From Anaerobaca lacustris (GTDB taxonomy: Bacteria > Planctomycetota > Phycisphaerae > Sedimentisphaerales > Anaerobacaceae), in NCBI RefSeq assembly GCF_030012215.1, contig NZ_JASCXX010000013.1, forward strand, positions 1 through 64,000: a DNA stretch of 64,000 nt, read 5' to 3'. How positions within the stretch are numbered: position 1 is the stretch's first letter; each line of letters opens with the position of its first letter. The notes beneath the pieces were generated by a model. That model did not search any database. It worked only from the letters and a program-made list of their open reading frames with translations, and had not been told where the DNA came from. The translations under genes were made by a program, and so were the position numbers. Positions 33,397 through 41,955 of the stretch are shown here, piece after piece.

Positions 33397-36300
33397 GCGG
33401 TCGAGCAGAAGGGGCCCCGGCGGGGTCCGCCAGACGCGGCACAAGGGCTTATCGCCGCGCGTCCAGCCCTCCCGGCTCCATTGCGGATCGGTTTCGTAGT
33501 GAATCTGCCCGGAATCGATGTTTCGATATTCATAGAGATCGACGAGACTTGCGTTTTCTGGCGCCGTCTCGCCTGGGGGCAGAGCGAAGAACAGCGGAGC
33601 GGTCGATTCGGTCGGACGCTCCGCGGTCAGACGTGCCGGCGAGCCGGTCTCTGCGTAGATGGCGAGAAGACCGTCGCGCGATCGGTCGGGTTCAACCGCA
33701 TAGAAGGCCACCGAGTCCATGCGACGGGCGGCGGCGACACCAGGTCGATAGCCGTTGCCCTGCACCCGATACACGGGTACGGGCAGGACCAGACGCGGAT
33801 CGTCCAGGTCCAGGCGATACATGATCTGGTTGTAGTCGTAGCGCGGGGTGGCTCGTTCCTCCGACCCGGAGAAGGTCCAGGTATACGTGCCCTCGAAGTA
33901 GATCGTCCGCCCGCCGTCCTGGTCGAAGAGCGGATGGTGCTTGGGGTTGTACAGCGAGTACTTGTCGTGCGTGACGATCTTGCGGGCATAGGCCCAGGGC
34001 CCGACGGGCGTATCGGCCTCGGCATACCAGATCTCGCCCAGATAGGACGAATCGCCGAACTGCTGGGCGAAGATGCCGATCCATCGCTGTCGGTGGGCGT
34101 TGTAGTACACGGTTCCGTTGTGGGGCACGATGGCCTTGCCCGACTCGGCGTCGTAGACGCGTACGTCCTTGGCCTCGGCTTCGAGGGCTTCGATAACGGC
34201 TGCTTTGTCCATGTCCATGGAGGCCAGCGTCTGGCCGAATGTGATCCAGCGGGCGGAGGGCACCTGTCGCTCGTCGCTCGTCGTTCGGGAGGCCGCAGAG
34301 GGCAGGGCGGTGAGGACCTCATAGCGGTTGGCGTCGATGACGTCGTCCCACGTGGCTCGGACGCGCAGACGCGCCCCCATCGGCGAAGGCGACGTGAAGT
34401 AATAATAGGGCTGGCCGTCCACCTCGACGGGGAAGGCGTGTCCGGTGTTTCGATAGGGCAGGAACTCCAGGCCCGGCCGGACCAGCGGCTCGAAGGTCTG
34501 CGTCGCGTCGTTGAAGACCATCAGGCCGCGTTCGAGCACCTTGTCGAGGCTCTGCAGGCGGGTGAATTTGGCGACCATCCGCTCGTTGCCCTGCCGGTCC
34601 GGCACCGTTAGCAATCCGTCGAGCCAGACCAGGCCACCCTCTTGCAGCGGCGCCATCTTTCGGCTGAATCCGCTTTCGTCGACGAAGTAGTCCAGATCGA
34701 TGCCGACCGCCGGGTCCAGACCGCCTCGCTCGGGAAGGTCCGACACGGCGCCGCTCATCGCGAAGTTGCCCAGTGGATAGGATGGCCTGGCCGTGTCGCC
34801 CCACATCCAGAAGACCCGGCCGCGATAGAGGCATGTGAACACAGAGTCCTGTCCGACGACCTGGCCGTTGAGGACGGGATTCTTCAGCGGGACGGGCCGG
34901 CCGACCAGGACGCTGTCGCGATAAATGCCCTGACCGGTGACGCGGTAGAGTCGCTCGGCGATGTTGACGCGGTCGATCCGGATCGTCGCGGTCGTTCCGG
35001 GCGTGGTCCGGACGCGCGCGCCGCGGTAGCCGAAGCCGTCGGGGGCAAGAGCATAGCCGTGGCTCTCCACGTGGAAGAAGACCTCGCGGTCCATCAGGCC
35101 GGGTTCGAGAAACGCGACGAGGCCGTGGCTGTCCGTGACGTAGCGGATCCCGTTGGTGGTCTTCAACTCGACCAGCGGCACGCCGCGACCCGTCTGGCGA
35201 TCCACGACCCGAATTGTGAAACACAGACCGTTGGCATCCGACGTTCGCTGTAAGGTGGGGTTCTCGTACCAGATGACGCCAAGACCTCTGTCCTCGTGTC
35301 GTTCCTCGCATGTCAGCACGTCCAGATCACCGTCGCCGTCCAGGTCGACCAATTCGATCAGATCGTACTTGATTCCCTCCGGCCCGCTGATCTCGTGTGC
35401 CTGCCAGTGGGACTCGAAGGGAGACTGGCTGTACGAGAGCCATTGAACCCCGGATTTGGGCGGCACGGCCCCTTCACATGAGATCACGAGATCGAGCTTT
35501 CCGTCGAGGTCGAGGTCGCCGACGGCGATTCCTTTGGCGCCGCCCATGTTGCCCGGGAAGGCGATGGTGGATTCGGCCCATCGCGTGCCGGTCGCGTCAC
35601 GCCGTTGCAGGTACAGGATTTCAGCCGGCTTGGCCACCACCAGTACATCCTTCAGTCCGTCGCCGTCCAGGTCGGCGATCGCGGCGAACATGACCTCCCG
35701 GCCCCGCCCACCGATCCAATGATCGGTCCACGGGCGACTTTGCGCCGGACCGGGTCCGGGGTTCTCCAGCCAGCGGCAGCCGCTGTCCGTCCCGCGCCGG
35801 TCGGTGATCACGATGTCCAGATCGCCGTCGTCGTCCATGTCGCAGAGCAGGATCGACATGACCCAGCCCACACTGCAGATGGGGTGCCATCGCCAGTCGG
35901 CCAGCCGGCGCGGGTCCGCTGGTGATTCGAGCCATCCGAGTTGGGCGTCGTGTCCTTTTCCGCCGGCAATCAGGTCGATGCCATTGCGGCCGTCGAGGTC
36001 CACGGGTTGCGCGAACATCCACTGCATGCGGCCCATGGTGACGGGGATCTGCTCCTGCCGCCACGCGTGCGGTGAGAGCAGCAGGTTCCGGCTCTGGGGC
36101 GCCCAGTGGACGAACACCGTACGCGTGTTGCCTTCACAGGAGCTGACCACGTCGACGGCGCCATCGGCATCGAGGTCGGCCCACACGGCGTCTTCTACAT
36201 CGGGCGTGCGGCCGACCGTTACAGCCGGCCACGGTCCGCTTGCGTCGTGCCACCCCGGATGGAGATATGCCCGCGTGAGGTTGCCTTCCTCCCACCCGAC

Positions 36301-36510
36301 GACGATGTCGGTGAGACCGTCTCCGTTGACGTCGGCGAGCTTGACACCGTCGGCGCCCTGCGAGGAATCATCGATCACGCGGCGAGGCCACGGGGTGGCC
36401 CGGCTGTCGCCGGCAGTCGTTGTGACGAGCAACAGCATCAGAGTCGTGCGAAGAGCGACCAGACAAGACATTCGCGCCGCAGTTGCCGCCATGTTCTCAA
36501 TTCGGTCCAT
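33385..36510 (-). CDS. Secreted FG-GAP/VCBS repeat protein with unknown C-terminal domain
   Basis: A 1041-residue protein with a signal-peptide-like N-terminus (LMLLLVTTTAG). Residues about 50-430 carry FG-GAP/VCBS repeats with calcium-type loops such as DVNGDGLTDIVVGW, DLDADGAVDVVSS, DMDDDGDLDIVITD and DLDGDGDLDVLTC, which build a beta-propeller. A carboxypeptidase-regulatory-like segment follows (VDRQTGRGVPLVELKTT). The C-terminal half, about 500 residues, has no domain I recognise, though it shows propeller-like blocks (DNQIMYRLDLDDPRL, GTYTWTFSGSEE). The start overlaps the upstream SGNH-TPR gene by 14 bp. A surface or extracellular binding role is inferred. Confidence 0.7.
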   Translation of the reverse strand: MDRIENMAATAARMSCLVALRTTLMLLLVTTTAGDSRATPWPRRVIDDSSQGADGVKLADVNGDGLTDIVVGWEEGNLTRAYLHPGWHDASGPWPAVTVGRTPDVEDAVWADLDADGAVDVVSSCEGNTRTVFVHWAPQSRNLLLSPHAWRQEQIPVTMGRMQWMFAQPVDLDGRNGIDLIAGGKGHDAQLGWLESPADPRRLADWRWHPICSVGWVMSILLCDMDDDGDLDIVITDRRGTDSGCRWLENPGPGPAQSRPWTDHWIGGRGREVMFAAIADLDGDGLKDVLVVAKPAEILYLQRRDATGTRWAESTIAFPGNMGGAKGIAVGDLDLDGKLDLVISCEGAVPPKSGVQWLSYSQSPFESHWQAHEISGPEGIKYDLIELVDLDGDGDLDVLTCEERHEDRGLGVIWYENPTLQRTSDANGLCFTIRVVDRQTGRGVPLVELKTTNGIRYVTDSHGLVAFLEPGLMDREVFFHVESHGYALAPDGFGYRGARVRTTPGTTATIRIDRVNIAERLYRVTGQGIYRDSVLVGRPVPLKNPVLNGQVVGQDSVFTCLYRGRVFWMWGDTARPSYPLGNFAMSGAVSDLPERGGLDPAVGIDLDYFVDESGFSRKMAPLQEGGLVWLDGLLTVPDRQGNERMVAKFTRLQSLDKVLERGLMVFNDATQTFEPLVRPGLEFLPYRNTGHAFPVEVDGQPYYYFTSPSPMGARLRVRATWDDVIDANRYEVLTALPSAASRTTSDERQVPSARWITFGQTLASMDMDKAAVIEALEAEAKDVRVYDAESGKAIVPHNGTVYYNAHRQRWIGIFAQQFGDSSYLGEIWYAEADTPVGPWAYARKIVTHDKYSLYNPKHHPLFDQDGGRTIYFEGTYTWTFSGSEERATPRYDYNQIMYRLDLDDPRLVLPVPVYRVQGNGYRPGVAAARRMDSVAFYAVEPDRSRDGLLAIYAETGSPARLTAERPTESTAPLFFALPPGETAPENASLVDLYEYRNIDSGQIHYETDPQWSREGWTRGDKPLCRVWRTPPGPLLLDRQTR

Positions 36511-38707
36511 GTTGTAGAATCCTCAGCGATTGCCGTATCGGCGCCGAGTTTGGATCAAGGCGCAGGGCGGCCTGCAACTCTTCGATTGCCTCAGTCCTTC
36601 GGCCCTGGCGTGCGAGCAGGGTTCCCAGACTGCCGCGCAAGACGGCGCTGTCGGGCGAAAAGACCAGGCCTCGTCGGCAGATGTCCGTCGCCTTGTCCAG
36701 TTTGCCTTCCTGGGCCAGGATTCGGGCGAGGCTGTTGTAGGCCGGCACGCAGTCGGGTTCCCATCGAACGGCTTCGAGGTAGTGTTTCCTGGCCTTGTCG
36801 GTCTTGCCTCTTTTGTGCCACTGTTCGCCAAGGAAGAAGTGGGTTCGGCCGGAGGTCGGCTGGAGTTGCAGGGCCCGTTCGTAGAGCCGGACGGCCTCGT
36901 CCGCGTTGCCCAGCGCGGCCAGGACGGTGGCGAGGCTCTGGTGGGCCAGCCAGGAATGCGGCAGGTGGTCCCGCACCCAACCGAACTGCTCGGCGGCGGC
37001 GCGGTGGTCCCGCACGTGCTCGGCCAGGAACTGGCCGTACCGCCAGCGCAGAAGCCAGTCGTTGGGCTTGTTCTCCACGGCCCGCTGGTTTTGTTCGGCG
37101 GCCTGCGCCATTGCCTGCGGCGTCACGTCGGCCTTCAGCGCCGCTACGTCACGTTCGATCCGCTCGATGTGCTCGGCGTAATAGAGCCGGTCGCTGAAGG
37201 GCGGCCGCTTCAGAAAATCGTTCAGGACCTTCTCGGCGATCTTGTAGCGGTCCACGTCGGTGTAGGCCAGACGCTGCGCGCACTGGGCTTCGGTCAGCGG
37301 TTCTGTGTCATCGGCTCTCGCCTTTCGGACGCGGTCGGGCAGGGCCTGCTCGACCGCTTCGAGCACGGATCGGGCCAGCAGGTAGTTGCCGGCGAAGTTC
37401 ATGTGAACGTGCTCGTAAAACAGTTCGTCGCCCGGCGCATGGTGCGGGCTGTTCTGCTCGAAGATCCGGGCGGCATCGACCAGATGTACGCCGTCGCGGT
37501 GGCCGGCCGCTGTGTCACGGACGATCTCGTTGATCCGGTTGTCGGCGCGAAAACGAAGCGTATCGGTCTCTCTGGCATTGACGTAACGTTCGAGTGCCTT
37601 CTCGTATTCGCCCATCCGCCCATAGCACCTGCCCAGCCGGAATTGGAGATCGGCGTAGGTGTCGTCGATCTCGGCGGCCGCCAGGTAGGTGTCGATTGCC
37701 TCGGGGTATCGGCCGGCCTCTTCGTGGGCGACGCCTTCCTGATAGGTCTTGTCCCAGCGTTCGGCGTCGGCGGCGCTGAGGTCGCGCCGGTGTTGCGAGC
37801 CGAAGGGCGGATTGTCCTTGAGGTTGCCCGCGACCGTGCAGAGAACCACCTGGGCTCCGGCGGTCCGGCCGGTCCGGACGATGTCCCGAAGGTTGCTGGC
37901 GAAGTGGGAGTAGACGGCCTGCAATCCCGTGTCGTCGGCGCGCACGTGCTTGTCGACGAACATCTCGAGCCCTCGCCACATCTCGGGCGTCCCGTCGCGG
38001 GCCCCCATCGCCGCCAGCAGGTCGGTCATCGACTGGCCGAGCCGTGTGCCTTTGACGGCAATGGCGGCGCGAATGACGGACAGGTTGCCGGCCAGAGGGG
38101 CGAACACGCTGCCGGCCCCATAGGGTCCTGTCACTTCGTTGTTGCCGAGATAGACCACGAACACGTCAGGCTCGTAGCGGGCGCAATCGCGGGCAACGGG
38201 CAGGACGCAGTGGGAGTTGATGGCCGCCATCGCGGTGTTGACGACCTCGAACTGCACGCCGGGGTAGCAGTCCGCCAGCATGACGTGCAGCATCCGGCTG
38301 AAGCCGAAGGCTGGTTCGGGCACGCCCATCGCCGCCGAGGCGCCCAGGACGAAGATGCGGCACGTGTTGTCCGGCTTGGCCTTGGGGACGATGTACGGGC
38401 TGGCCTCTCTGGCGAGGTGTCGCGGGAAGAACCGCCAACTGAATCGGCTGTTGTCGCAGGCGTATGTCCGGCCGTCCATCTTGACTTCGACGATAGCGCT
38501 CGGCCGATATCCATAACCGACCAGACGCAGGCCCAACTCCACCACGGCCAGCAGCAGAACCGGTATGCCGACGGCGGCAACGAGCCGGAACATCCACAAG
38601 CGGCCGCCGGTCGGCGCGGGGGCAGGGGGCTGTGGCCTGGCCTTCGGCCCCGGCCTCGCGGGCCCTGGGTGGGCGCCTGATCTGCTCTTTTTGCGTTGTC
38701 TTGACAC
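36497..38707 (-). CDS. Membrane-anchored SGNH-hydrolase-like protein with TPR repeats
   Basis: A 736-residue protein from GTG 38707, chosen because AGGAAGGA lies nine bases upstream. A basic proline-rich tail precedes one membrane segment (about residues 39-55). An SGNH-like domain follows, with IFVLGASAAMG (block I) and YLGNNE (block III); the final histidine is probably in HVHMNFAGN. TPR repeats are inserted after block III (SYQEGVAHEEAGRYPEAIDTYL) and a longer TPR array fills the C-terminal third (VRLYERALQLQPTSGRTHF, DICRRGLVFSPD). A six-base GTGGGT/ACCCAC hairpin lies at 38738-38754 in its leader. It is probably an envelope esterase/acyltransferase or scaffold, coupled to the FG-GAP gene. 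Confidence 0.75.
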   Translation of the reverse strand: MSRQRKKSRSGAHPGPARPGPKARPQPPAPAPTGGRLWMFRLVAAVGIPVLLLAVVELGLRLVGYGYRPSAIVEVKMDGRTYACDNSRFSWRFFPRHLAREASPYIVPKAKPDNTCRIFVLGASAAMGVPEPAFGFSRMLHVMLADCYPGVQFEVVNTAMAAINSHCVLPVARDCARYEPDVFVVYLGNNEVTGPYGAGSVFAPLAGNLSVIRAAIAVKGTRLGQSMTDLLAAMGARDGTPEMWRGLEMFVDKHVRADDTGLQAVYSHFASNLRDIVRTGRTAGAQVVLCTVAGNLKDNPPFGSQHRRDLSAADAERWDKTYQEGVAHEEAGRYPEAIDTYLAAAEIDDTYADLQFRLGRCYGRMGEYEKALERYVNARETDTLRFRADNRINEIVRDTAAGHRDGVHLVDAARIFEQNSPHHAPGDELFYEHVHMNFAGNYLLARSVLEAVEQALPDRVRKARADDTEPLTEAQCAQRLAYTDVDRYKIAEKVLNDFLKRPPFSDRLYYAEHIERIERDVAALKADVTPQAMAQAAEQNQRAVENKPNDWLLRWRYGQFLAEHVRDHRAAAEQFGWVRDHLPHSWLAHQSLATVLAALGNADEAVRLYERALQLQPTSGRTHFFLGEQWHKRGKTDKARKHYLEAVRWEPDCVPAYNSLARILAQEGKLDKATDICRRGLVFSPDSAVLRGSLGTLLARQGRRTEAIEELQAALRLDPNSAPIRQSLRILQHGPN

Positions 38708-38901
38708 CGGCTGCGTTCCTTCCTGGGGCCTTCTCACGTGGGTCGAGAACCCACCTTACTATATCGGATCGGATGGCCGGTTGTCTGCCTTTTCCTGACT
38801 TCGGCAGAGAGGCCTTGCTGAGAATCGAAATCGATATTAGCATGGGGGCCAGGTTGCACCGTGTGGAGAACAAGGATGATGCTTTTGAAGGGGCGATCGT
38901 C

Positions 38902-39387
38902 ATGGAAAAGCTCTACGAGCAGGCAGAGACGGGCTGCTGTCCGCGATTCGATCCAAAGCCGTGGGACGACAAGGAAGTGGTGCTCGACAACAGGCTGTTC
39001 GTGAAGGACCGCGTCCGCAGTTTCCTGCACATTCCGCTGAACTTCGGAAAGGTGATGGTCCGCAACATGGAGCGGATCCAGGCGGCCGGGGCGTTGGAGT
39101 CGCAGCCGTTGCTGTTGTCGGATGAGAACTCGCTCTGGGGCGCCGACGTGTACATCGCCGTCAGCAAGGACGTGCCGGGCGCTGAGATGGCGAGGATCTC
39201 CGGAACGTTCCTGTCGCGGGTCTTCGAAGGGCCCTACAAGGACGTCCGCAAGTGGGTGGCCCAGATGAAGGATCACGTCGCGTCGAAGAAGAAGACGCTG
39301 GAGAAGCTGTATTTCTTCTACACGACGTGTCCGAAGTGCGCCCAGGCCTACGGCAAGAACTACGTCGTCCTCCTGGCCAAGGTGTGA
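38902..39387 (+). CDS. Conserved GyrI/SOUL-like hydrolase-annotated protein
   Basis: A 161-residue protein from ATG 38902 with AGGGG upstream. The pattern CCPRFDPKPWDDKEVV...RVRSFLHIPLNFG...LSDENS.WG.DVYIAVSKDVPGAEM and TTCPKCAQAYGKNYVVL is conserved in a family often simply called hydrolase. The DVYIAVSKDVPG...G.F....EGPYK part recalls GyrI-like small-molecule binding folds. It contains CPKC near the C-terminus. I do not know the substrate. The frame is open upstream but the family-like N-terminus is MEKLYEQ. Acylphosphatase is convergent downstream. Confidence 0.75.
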   Translation: MEKLYEQAETGCCPRFDPKPWDDKEVVLDNRLFVKDRVRSFLHIPLNFGKVMVRNMERIQAAGALESQPLLLSDENSLWGADVYIAVSKDVPGAEMARISGTFLSRVFEGPYKDVRKWVAQMKDHVASKKKTLEKLYFFYTTCPKCAQAYGKNYVVLLAKV

Positions 39388-39402
39388 AACGTCCCGGCGG
39401 TT

Positions 39403-39678
39403 TCAGTGGACGATCCCAAAATCGCTGTATCGCGGATTGCAGGGGATCTGCTCGATCCGGGCGTCTTGGATGTAGCCGGCGAACGAGTCCTGCACCTCCT
39501 GGATGCAGCAGTCCACTTCATCGGCAGGGCCCTGGGCGAGCATCTCCACCGTCCCGTCGGACAGGTTGCGCACGAACCCGGCGACGTCGTACCCTCGGGC
39601 GATCCGATAGGTCGTATAGCGAAAGCCCACGCCCTGCACGCGGCCTGTGAAGATGATGTGTTTTGCGATCTGGTCCAT
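39403..39678 (-). CDS. acyP: Acylphosphatase
   Basis: A 91-residue protein of standard length. The catalytic arginine is in [14 protein letters not shown] (about residue 20) and the asparagine in [15 protein letters not shown] (about residue 38). It hydrolyses acyl phosphates such as acetyl or carbamoyl phosphate in the cytoplasm. No operon partner is visible; it is convergent with the hydrolase-like gene. Confidence 0.93.
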   Translation of the reverse strand: MDQIAKHIIFTGRVQGVGFRYTTYRIARGYDVAGFVRNLSDGTVEMLAQGPADEVDCCIQEVQDSFAGYIQDARIEQIPCNPRYSDFGIVH

Positions 39679-39698
39679 TCGCTCTCGCCTGATTGCTG

Positions 39699-39726
39699 TT
39701 GACTAATCCCTCGGCACGGTTATCCT
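39699..39726 (+). promoter_or_regulatory. Candidate promoter of the membrane glycosyltransferase-like gene
   Basis: TTGACT (39699-39704) and TATCCT (39721-39726) are 16 bp apart. The start near 39733 would give a leader of about 98 bases to ATG 39831. Confidence 0.4.
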
Positions 39727-39830
39727 GTGCCGGAAATTCCCGTAGGTCGCCATTTTAACGCTTCTCTGGTTCGTCCTCAAGAGATCGAGAGAGAGGCGGC
39801 GTCTCGGGGGGCATCGATTGTCGTGTGGAC

Positions 39831-41804
39831 ATGAGTCTTCAACTGATGGAACGCAGAGATGAGTTGGGCCAGGACGGCTGCGTTGACGCCGCCGAGCCGT
39901 CCGCAAACCGGACGGTCCGGGCGATGTTGGCCTGTACGGCGCGCCTGCTCGGGTCGCGATACGTCCCTGCGATCCTGGCTGTCGCGGCCGTTGCGGTCTC
40001 CCTGCCGGCGGTCGGCAAGGGGCTGCTGAACGACGACTACATGCAGCGGGCGACCGTCCTGGGGCCGTCGCCTTTTCTCGATCGTCTGGCACCGACCGGG
40101 CTCGCTCCCGACGGCCCGATGGGCCTGCGACGGGTCCTTGCCGATCTGTACATCGCCGTCGATCCCGAGCGGAATTTCGATGCGTTGCGGGCTTACGGCG
40201 CCCTGCCTTGGTGGACCTATGAAGGCTATCGTGTGGCGTTCTGGCGGCCGGTCGCCGCTCTGACGCACTGGCTGGATCACCGGCTCTTCCCCAATTCTCT
40301 CGCCCTGATGCATCTGCACAGCATTCTGTGGTTTGCGGCGGTCGTCTGGCTCGTCGCAGCGCTGTACCGCAGATTCATCGACGCCGCGCCGGTCGCGGGC
40401 CTGGCGGCGCTGTTGTTTCTCTTGGACGACGGCAGCTATTTCCCCACGATGTGGCTGGCGAATCGCAACCTGTTGATCTGCCTGTTCTTTGGTATCCTGT
40501 CGGTCGTCCTGCATGACCGGTGGCGGCGGGATCGGTGGCGGCCGGCGGCGGTGCTGGCGCCTCTTTGCCTGTCGCTGTCGCTGCTTTCGGCCGAGGCGGG
40601 CATCGCCACCGTCGCGTACCTGTTCGCCTATGAGGCGGTGCTGATGGCCGGACGGTGGAGAGGCCGGGTCCTCGCCCTGGCGCCGGCGGTCGGTGTAGTG
40701 GTCCTGTGGCGTCTGGTCTACAACGTTCTGGGATACGGGGCCTCGGGCGGGGGGTTCTACTTCGACCCGGTGCGTGAGCCGGTGGATTATGTTATCGCGT
40801 CTCTGCAACGTGCTCCCTTCCTTTTGGCCGGGCAGTGGACGACCATTCCACCGGAGCTGTACAGCTTCCTGCCCCCGACGAGCCGGATCGCGCTCTGGCT
40901 CGTGCTGAGCGTCCTGACCGTCCTGATCCCGCTTCAGTTGTGGCCTTTCTTTCGTTTGCACAGGCGGAGCCGGTTCTGGCTTGTGGGGATGGTCCTCTCG
41001 GCGGTCCCATTCTGTGCGACGCTGCCGATGAGCCGGTCGCTGCTGTTCGTGGCGATTGGGGCGTTTGGCCTGATCGCCGAGTTCATCGCCTCCTGGCTGG
41101 CCGATGCCTGGGACGACACCGGCCGCATAACGCGTATCCAGGCGGTCTATGCCAGGCCCAGGTGGCTGTGGGTGGTGACCCGCAACCTGTTCGTCGTGTT
41201 CGTGGTGGTCCACCTGCCGCTGGCGGCGGCCGGGCGGGTGATGGCCCCCCGCGTGGCCGACGGGATGCAGAAGCGCGTGGCCAGAACGATGGACCTGGGC
41301 CCGCTGAGAGGCGTCCAGCGGCAAGACGTGGTTGTGGTCAACGCCCCCAATCCCGCCTCGTTTCTGTATGAGCCGTATCTGCGGGCCTACGAGGAACAGA
41401 CCCTGCCAAGGGGCTTTCGCCTGTTGGCGCCCGGCTTCGACGAGGTGGAGGTGGCCCGTCCGTCGGCGAACGTCTTGACCGTCCGATCTGTCTCGCAGGG
41501 CCTCTTCGATTGTCAGCGGGAAGGCGCCCGAGCGGATTTCGTGTACTTCTTCCGCTACCTCAGCGATTCTCGCGGTCCTGGGCACCCGCTGAAGGTCGGA
41601 GATCGCTTCGTCCTGGACCGCATGACCGCCGAGGTGCTGGCGGTCGATGACGCCGGCCTTCCGCAGGAGGTGGCCTTTGAATTCGACGTTGCTCTGGAAG
41701 ACGCGTCGTTGAGATGGCGCTGGTGGGACTGGGACAAGCGTCGGTACAAGCCGTTCGTCCCGCCGCCGATCGGAGAGGCCGTGATCCTGGCCGGGCCTTT
41801 CTGA
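39831..41804 (+). CDS. Polytopic membrane protein, GT-C-like
   Basis: A 657-residue protein with about ten hydrophobic segments between residues 40 and 480. Early in the sequence is LNDDYMQRA, an acidic pair after the first helix as in GT-C glycosyltransferases (PMT, ArnT), followed by VAFWRPVAALTHWLDHRLFPNSLALMHLHSILWF, a loop typical of large O-linked or lipid-linked GT-C enzymes. The last 160 residues are soluble. The donor would be a polyprenyl-phosphate sugar. I do not recognise a specific family. The ATG at 39831 is preferred over GTG 39825. The gene stands alone. Confidence 0.6.
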   Translation: MSLQLMERRDELGQDGCVDAAEPSANRTVRAMLACTARLLGSRYVPAILAVAAVAVSLPAVGKGLLNDDYMQRATVLGPSPFLDRLAPTGLAPDGPMGLRRVLADLYIAVDPERNFDALRAYGALPWWTYEGYRVAFWRPVAALTHWLDHRLFPNSLALMHLHSILWFAAVVWLVAALYRRFIDAAPVAGLAALLFLLDDGSYFPTMWLANRNLLICLFFGILSVVLHDRWRRDRWRPAAVLAPLCLSLSLLSAEAGIATVAYLFAYEAVLMAGRWRGRVLALAPAVGVVVLWRLVYNVLGYGASGGGFYFDPVREPVDYVIASLQRAPFLLAGQWTTIPPELYSFLPPTSRIALWLVLSVLTVLIPLQLWPFFRLHRRSRFWLVGMVLSAVPFCATLPMSRSLLFVAIGAFGLIAEFIASWLADAWDDTGRITRIQAVYARPRWLWVVTRNLFVVFVVVHLPLAAAGRVMAPRVADGMQKRVARTMDLGPLRGVQRQDVVVVNAPNPASFLYEPYLRAYEEQTLPRGFRLLAPGFDEVEVARPSANVLTVRSVSQGLFDCQREGARADFVYFFRYLSDSRGPGHPLKVGDRFVLDRMTAEVLAVDDAGLPQEVAFEFDVALEDASLRWRWWDWDKRRYKPFVPPPIGEAVILAGPF

Positions 41805-41889
41805 GACGCTCCGGCGGCGATTGGTCCCACCTCGACCGTGACAGGATGCCCCCGCGTCTGAGGAGACGCTTTTGCGCTTCGGGCGCAGT

Positions 41890-41924
41890 TTGGCATTCCC
41901 GCGAGACTGGATGTCGCTTATAAT
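41890..41924 (+). promoter_or_regulatory. Candidate promoter of the GAF-SpoIIE gene
   Basis: TATAAT (41919-41924) is perfect; TTGGCA lies 23 bp upstream (41890-41895). The predicted start near 41931 gives a 25-base leader to ATG 41956. The same spacing is seen before mutS2. Confidence 0.45.
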
Positions 41925-41955
41925 GCCCCCTCCGAAAGGGTGGAATTGGCAACGT

